9,014 nucleotides of DNA from CAZBEA01 sp964490835 (GTDB taxonomy: Bacteria; Patescibacteriota; Microgenomatia; Levybacterales; GWA1-39-11): positions 1 to 9,014 of the forward strand of contig CAZBEA010000043.1 of the NCBI GenBank assembly GCA_964490835.1, given 5' to 3'. The notes below the pieces were generated by a model that was given only the letters and a program-made list of their open reading frames with translations, ran no database searches and was not told where the DNA came from. Shown in pieces: positions 5,766 to 9,014 of this stretch (the stretch's first letter is position 1; each line of letters starts with the position of its first letter). Position numbers and translations under genes: made by a program.

Positions 5766-6667
5766 GAATTTTTGGGATTTTTCTTTTTGGATTATCTACA
5801 TTAATTCTCACCGTAATTACCGTTCTATTTTTTTCTTTCTATAATTCTTTCAATAAGACAGAATTCCTATTTGATCAGTATAAGTCTTCTGGAGTATATA
5901 GTAGTATTTCATCCGCAGTTACAGATCAGATATCCAAAAGTCAAGAGCCGTCCTACGAGCAGACTCAGGAAGAGGCACTTCAGTCTCAAATCCAAGAACA
6001 ATTTATTTCAAGCCTTTTTTCCGAGCAATCAGTCGAGAATTTGATCGAGAAGAATTTGACAAGACTTAATGAATTTATCAATTCTGACCAAAAGACTTTT
6101 ACAGCGTATACTCCATTTAGCGATGCTTCCTCAATGGATTCAATTCTTTCCCAAATGGGGATGGGAGAATTGACCCAGGATCCGGAGTTTAGGAAAATGT
6201 TCGAGCAATCTTCACAAAACATGATGACTCAAAACAATCCATTCCAAGCCCTCACGCCTCTTGCGGAAAATCTCAAAAGTACTCTTACCATATTTAAATA
6301 CCTTCTTCCGACTCTGACGCTTATTTCGCTCGGGCTATTCATATTCCTTGGAAGAGGAATTGGCCGAATACGAAATATTGGGATATTAACAATTATTATT
6401 TCGATAAATCTTGGCATCTCGTTCTTCTTGTGGAGGGCAATTTATGTAATGGGAATACAAAGCGGAGGCTGGGGTGATCAGAATATCGGTTCGCAAATTG
6501 CGAGTGGAATAGTATCTCCTATTATTCTTTTAAGCACTGATTGGATTGGAAAGTGCGCGATATTCTCATTTATTATTGGGCTGGTTTGTATAACCGTTTG
6601 GTTTGTCTTGAGAATGAATAGAGCTCATCCTGCAAAAAAAGCATCTGCTCACAAAAAACATACTTGA
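5762..6667 (+). CDS. Four-helix membrane protein with a large external domain, unknown function
   Basis: The 301-residue protein has a first helix at about 5-25 and a polar Gln/Ser/Glu-rich segment at about 26-172. Helices follow at about 174-197, 204-229 and 262-284, and the tail is basic Lys/His (AKKASAHKKH). With four helices and a basic GRIRN loop between helices 2 and 3, both ends should be cytoplasmic and the 26-172 segment outside. That segment contains EPSYEQTQEEALQSQIQ and a Met/Gln-rich stretch near 130-156; it looks mostly helical. I recognise no family. The ATGA overlap with the upstream regulator indicates translational coupling, and the protein is a natural candidate for that regulator's membrane partner or sensor; this is inferred from context only. 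There is no Shine-Dalgarno sequence beyond the coupling. Confidence 0.85.
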   Translation: MRIFGIFLFGLSTLILTVITVLFFSFYNSFNKTEFLFDQYKSSGVYSSISSAVTDQISKSQEPSYEQTQEEALQSQIQEQFISSLFSEQSVENLIEKNLTRLNEFINSDQKTFTAYTPFSDASSMDSILSQMGMGELTQDPEFRKMFEQSSQNMMTQNNPFQALTPLAENLKSTLTIFKYLLPTLTLISLGLFIFLGRGIGRIRNIGILTIIISINLGISFFLWRAIYVMGIQSGGWGDQNIGSQIASGIVSPIILLSTDWIGKCAIFSFIIGLVCITVWFVLRMNRAHPAKKASAHKKHT

Positions 6668-6692
6668 CGAACGAGTGCCCCTCGTCTATAAA
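6664..6692 (+). promoter_or_regulatory. Promoter of the surface operon (6712-8502)
   Basis: TTGACG (6664-6669) and TATAAA (6687-6692) are separated by exactly 17 bases, five of six consensus bases each. Transcription would begin near 6699, giving a leader of about 13 bases before the ATG at 6712. The -35 overlaps the stop region of the upstream gene. The spacer holds a short ACGAG/CTCGT dyad (6671-6675 and 6681-6685). Confidence 0.7.
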
Positions 6693-6711
6693 TAGATAGT
6701 ATTTTTAAATA

Positions 6712-6924
6712 ATGGATAACAAAAAAATTATCATTGCCAGTCTCACTTTTATTATCATTCTTCTGGCTTTCCTTTTCATTATGGAAAAAATTTCACTTCG
6801 TGGAATTGATACCAATTCTAAGATTGGAGTTGAATCTATCGACTTGTCCGATAAAAAGGAGATTCAAGGTGAGAATAGAGAATCAGGCAAATCTCTTGAT
6901 ACCATCTTAAAATCCGAAGAATGA
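6712..6924 (+). CDS. Small single-helix membrane protein, unknown function
   Basis: The product has 70 residues: a short basic N-terminus, one hydrophobic helix at about 5-24 (IIIASLTFIIILLAFLFIM) and a polar, charged tail of about 45 residues rich in Lys, Glu, Asp and Ser. The tail is probably outside the cell by the positive-inside rule. I recognise no family, and the tail has no motif or cysteine. It is the first gene after a clear promoter, and its stop overlaps the next start by 4 bases (ATGA). That coupling supports it as a real gene and as a partner of the anchored protein downstream. Confidence 0.7.
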   Translation: MDNKKIIIASLTFIIILLAFLFIMEKISLRGIDTNSKIGVESIDLSDKKEIQGENRESGKSLDTILKSEE

Positions 6925-7409
6925 GAAGTTTGAAGAAAGTATTGCCGGTCTTTACGTTTGTTTGTGCGATTTTAGTAATAGTTCTTCTTCTATTTACTCA
7001 ACCTCAAGATCCCACCTCCGTTTCGAATGAAGCAAATGGTGAGGTTTTTACCCCGACTCTTACTATTGACCCTCAGGAACCATCGGAATCAATTCTTGTT
7101 AGTAATGCAACACTTGAAAAGCCTGGTTTTATCTCAGCTTTTAAGACGATGAATAGTAACACTCCCGATGAAACAAATTTTTCCGGAGTTTCAGGACTTA
7201 TTGAGGGATCGCAAGAAAATATTCAAGTTCCCCTCACAACGCCTTCTATTGAAGGAGAAACCTATACCGTTATTATCCACGTAGACGACGGAGATGGAAT
7301 TTTTGAATTTCCAGGGGATGATTCCCCGAGTACATTTGCCGATGGAACAGCTAATTATGTAAGAACAACAATTGCTACCCCTTCGGCTGAAGTAGTCCCT
7401 CAGAACTAG
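6921..7409 (+). CDS. Membrane-anchored extracytoplasmic protein with a DUF7282-like beta-sandwich
   Basis: The protein has 162 residues. A basic N-terminus and hydrophobic helix (about 7-25) form an anchor or signal, followed by a Pro/Thr/Ser/Glu spacer to about 55. The domain at about 56-152 contains LEKPGFISAF, GVSGLIEGSQENIQVPL, TYTVIIHVDDGDGIFEFPG and DDSP. This order (PGF, then G-S-G-L-I, then N-x-x-V-P-L, then IH-DDGDG-F-FPG-D-P) resembles DUF7282 and related surface domains. The Asp cluster (HVDDGDG, GDD) could bind calcium, which is an inference. No enzyme residues are evident; it may be a structural or binding module of the cell surface. It is translationally coupled to the 70-residue gene upstream and lies 22 bases before the GH18 gene. 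The family match is from memory of the motif pattern and is moderate. Confidence 0.75.
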   Translation: MRSLKKVLPVFTFVCAILVIVLLLFTQPQDPTSVSNEANGEVFTPTLTIDPQEPSESILVSNATLEKPGFISAFKTMNSNTPDETNFSGVSGLIEGSQENIQVPLTTPSIEGETYTVIIHVDDGDGIFEFPGDDSPSTFADGTANYVRTTIATPSAEVVPQN

Positions 7410-7415
7410 GACGTG

Positions 7416-7424
7416 TGATACAAT
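7416..7424 (+). promoter_or_regulatory. Extended -10 element before the GH18 gene
   Basis: TGATACAAT (7416-7424) fits an extended -10 box (TG, one base, TACAAT). Its start point would be near 7431, at or one base before the ATG at 7432, giving a leaderless mRNA. I see no good -35 box, so it would be an internal promoter that supplements read-through from 6664. Confidence 0.35.
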
Positions 7425-7431
7425 TTGATGC

Positions 7432-8502
7432 ATGAAAAAAGCCCTTTTTATTTTTATTGGGCTTGTTGTCGTTGCTCTTTTTGTTTGGGTCAGATTTGCA
7501 GATGAATCCCGTTCTGCACAACAAGAAGTTGTAGGACTCAAGCAATCTCTTGAAAATAAAACAAATTCCATTACGGATCAAAGTTCGGATATCTCTGAAT
7601 CAATTTTTGTTACATACTGGGGTATAAGTGAAGGTTTGGCTGCCAGTGATTACATGGAATATTATTATTTTGGAATAACATTTGATAAGACAGGAAATCT
7701 TATTGAAGATGCGGGGTATAAGAGTCTTGAGACGTACAAAAATCATGTGGGATCGAAAAAGTCATACCTGGTTATTCGTCTTATCGATAGTGATGTAAAT
7801 AAAAAAATCCTAGAAAACGATTCAATGCAAAAAAAGATTATCGATTCGTCAATTTCCGAGATGGAAAATAGATCTTTTGAGGGAATACTACTGGATCTTG
7901 AAATGTCCGGGCTTGGATTTGAATCTACAGAAAAGATGATTACTCATTTTACTCAGCAATTCTCAGATGGAGTTAAAAAACAAAACAAACGTTTCTATGC
8001 TGCGCTGTACGGTGATACGTATTACAGAGCACGTCCGTACAATGTAAGAGAAATTGCAAAGGTTTCAGACAAAATTATTGTCATGACGTACGATTTCCAC
8101 AAGGCTCGAGGCAAAGGGGGACCGAATTTCCCGTTTGAAAAGGAAAAAACGTATCCATATGACTTCAAAACGATGATTACGGATTTTAAAAAAGATGTAG
8201 ATGTCGAAAAAATTGAGATTACATTTGGAATGTTCGGGTACGATTGGGGAACAAATGATAATGAGATGGCAACATCATACTCATATAACAAAATAAAACA
8301 GGATTATTTAGAGAGTTGTATAAAGACTGATTGTACCGTTCAGATAGATAAAGATACCGGTGAAGGGTCGGTGCAATACGAAGAAGAGGGAATTAAACAT
8401 TTCGTGTGGTTTGAAACGCCGGAATCAGTATCTATTAAAAAACACTTTGCACAGGAACAAGGAATTGGGCATTTTTCCTACTGGGCGTATTCATTTTTCT
8501 GA
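7432..8502 (+). CDS. Membrane-anchored GH18-type glycoside hydrolase (YaaH/SleL-like)
   Basis: The protein has 356 residues: an N-terminal helix (about 4-21), a polar stalk to about 55, then a TIM-barrel-like domain to the end. GH18 features are GILLDLEMSG (151-160) as the beta-4 catalytic strand, VMTYD (217-221), FGMFGYDWG (265-273, like the YGYDW of the spore-cortex enzymes YaaH and YdhD), HFVWFETPES (323-332) and SYWAY near the end. Against the DxxDxDxE consensus, Asp155 and Glu157 (the proton donor) remain, while the first Asp is Glu150 and the second is Leu153. The YaaH-like features point to peptidoglycan or a related amino-sugar polymer rather than chitin; the substrate is inferred. 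Cys296 and Cys301 may form a disulfide. It is the last gene of the surface operon. Activity is plausible but unproven because the motif is relaxed. Confidence 0.85.
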   Translation: MKKALFIFIGLVVVALFVWVRFADESRSAQQEVVGLKQSLENKTNSITDQSSDISESIFVTYWGISEGLAASDYMEYYYFGITFDKTGNLIEDAGYKSLETYKNHVGSKKSYLVIRLIDSDVNKKILENDSMQKKIIDSSISEMENRSFEGILLDLEMSGLGFESTEKMITHFTQQFSDGVKKQNKRFYAALYGDTYYRARPYNVREIAKVSDKIIVMTYDFHKARGKGGPNFPFEKEKTYPYDFKTMITDFKKDVDVEKIEITFGMFGYDWGTNDNEMATSYSYNKIKQDYLESCIKTDCTVQIDKDTGEGSVQYEEEGIKHFVWFETPESVSIKKHFAQEQGIGHFSYWAYSFF

Positions 8503-8513
8503 TAAAATACCCC

Positions 8514-8542
8514 TTGACGAAAAAAAAAGTATAGTGTATATT
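8514..8542 (+). promoter_or_regulatory. Strong promoter of tuf
   Basis: TTGACG (8514-8519) and TATATT (8537-8542) are 17 bases apart. The spacer starts with nine A residues (8520-8528), which may bend the DNA. The start point should lie near 8549. The segment CTTGACGAA is identical to that of the promoter at 6664. Strength and position fit a highly expressed elongation-factor gene. Confidence 0.75.
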
Positions 8543-8548
8543 ACTTTT

Positions 8549-8573
8549 ACACCTAAAACAGGTGTTTTATTTT
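8549..8573 (+). terminator. Hairpin with T-rich tail between the GH18 gene and tuf
   Basis: ACACCT (8549-8554) pairs with AGGTGT (8560-8565) around AAAAC, followed by a T-rich run to 8573. For transcripts arriving from the GH18 gene this looks like an intrinsic terminator, though with a short 6-bp stem. For tuf transcripts starting near 8549 it would be the extreme 5' end, where a hairpin can protect mRNA. An alternative pairing AAAAC/GTTTT (8555-8559 with 8564-8568) excludes the first. Confidence 0.5.
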
Positions 8574-8590
8574 GCTAAAACTATAAAAAT

Positions 8591-9014
8591 ATGGCTGGTA
8601 CATTTAACCGCAACAAACCACATTTGAACATCGGGACCATTGGTCACGTCGACCATGGTAAGACAACCTTAACGGCTGCTATTACTACCGTTCTTGCAAA
8701 GAAAGGTATGGCAGAAGCCCGAAAATACGAAGATATTGATAATGCTCCTGAGGAAAGAGCTCGAGGAGTCACAATCAACATTTCCCACCAAGAATACGAA
8801 ACAGAAAAAAGACATTATGCTCATATTGATGCTCCAGGGCACGCAGATTATGTTAAGAACATGATTACCGGAGCAGCCCAAATGGACGGTGCAATATTAG
8901 TTGTATCTGCTCCAGACGGTCCAATGCCACAAACCCGAGAACATATCCTTCTTGCACACCAAGTTGGCGTTCCTGCAATTGTTGTTTTCATGAACAAAGT
9001 TGACATGGTAGACG
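8591..9014 (+). CDS. tuf: Elongation factor Tu, 3' truncated by the window
   Basis: The first 141 codons of EF-Tu are present, and the frame is open at the window end; the full protein is about 395-400 residues. EF-Tu is a cytosolic GTPase that delivers aminoacyl-tRNA to the ribosome. The G motifs are intact: the P-loop GHVDHGKT (18-25), ERARGVTI with switch-I Thr61, DAPGH (80-84) with catalytic His84, and NKVD (135-138). The usual DCPGH cysteine is alanine here, a tolerated change. The start ATG has the typical MAGTFNRNKPHLNIGTIGH beginning but no Shine-Dalgarno sequence. The gene has its own strong promoter and 5' hairpin and is not coupled to the GH18 operon. Sequence beyond the window should hold the rest, perhaps followed by ribosomal protein genes. 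Confidence 0.98.
   Translation, partial: MAGTFNRNKPHLNIGTIGHVDHGKTTLTAAITTVLAKKGMAEARKYEDIDNAPEERARGVTINISHQEYETEKRHYAHIDAPGHADYVKNMITGAAQMDGAILVVSAPDGPMPQTREHILLAHQVGVPAIVVFMNKVDMVD

Noticed and set aside
6666..6686. GACGA/TCGTC and ACGAG/CTCGT dyad as a terminator for the upstream gene
   Set aside because: The stem is only 5 bp, no T-run follows directly, and the segment is the spacer of a good promoter.
7191..7581. Two minus-strand frames across the junction of the DUF7282-like and GH18 genes
   Set aside because: Both are shadows of two well-supported plus-strand genes.
8360..8578. Plus-strand frame of 72 codons reaching into the tuf leader
   Set aside because: It is out of frame inside the conserved GH18 C-terminus and runs through the tuf promoter.
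1..9014. tRNA or rRNA genes, CRISPR array, insertion sequence, attachment site or replication origin
   Set aside because: I searched by eye for T-loop GGTTCGA-type sequences, rRNA blocks, regularly spaced repeats, transposase frames and terminal repeats, and saw none.
1..9014. Alternative genetic code with TGA read as glycine
   Set aside because: Several genes end at TGA in tight ATGA overlaps, and no gene needs read-through of TGA to keep its domain.

Overview
The window is about 9 kb of AT-rich bacterial DNA and looks like part of a Candidate Phyla Radiation (Patescibacteria) genome. The reasons are compact, overlapping genes, many short membrane-anchored proteins of no known function, very few Shine-Dalgarno sequences, a DUF1003 protein, and a fusion of an ATPase with an OmpR-type winged helix. 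TGA acts as a stop codon (ATGA overlaps at 3223, 5762 and 6921), so the recoded lineages that read TGA as glycine are excluded. The phylum call is an inference; the 5' part of tuf would settle it in a tree. All genes but one are on the + strand.

Layout. (1) 1-2057: the 3' part of an ATP-citrate lyase alpha subunit, followed after 8 bases by murB. (2) 2058-2828: a membrane-tethered CAP/SCP-domain protein with a Pro/Thr linker and probably its own promoter. (3) 2888-4084: an overlapping cluster of a zinc-ribbon membrane protein, a DUF1003 membrane protein and a small soluble protein. (4) 4065-4355, minus strand: a probable 96-codon gene converging on that cluster; its DNA contains two strong hairpins. 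(5) 4446-6667: an ATPase/winged-helix regulator whose Walker A lysine is replaced, translationally coupled to a four-helix membrane protein with a large external domain. (6) 6712-8502: a cell-surface operon of a tiny one-helix protein, an anchored beta-sandwich protein resembling DUF7282, and an anchored GH18-type glycoside hydrolase. It starts from a clear TTGACG/TATAAA promoter. (7) 8514-9014: a strong promoter, a hairpin at the expected 5' end of the mRNA, and the first 141 codons of tuf (EF-Tu).

How the genes may work together. Most of the window serves the cell envelope: MurB makes a peptidoglycan precursor, the GH18 protein may cut or bind a glycan, and the CAP protein and the DUF7282-like protein are displayed outside. 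The regulator plus membrane-protein pair sits directly upstream of the GH18 operon and may control it or sense the envelope; this is inferred from position only. The ATP-citrate lyase is metabolically unexpected in such a genome, and its catalytic residues appear intact.

The strongest leads are the citrate lyase, the lysine-less ATPase regulator with its coupled membrane partner, the hairpin and minus-strand ORF at 4065-4355, and the promoter plus 5' hairpin of tuf.
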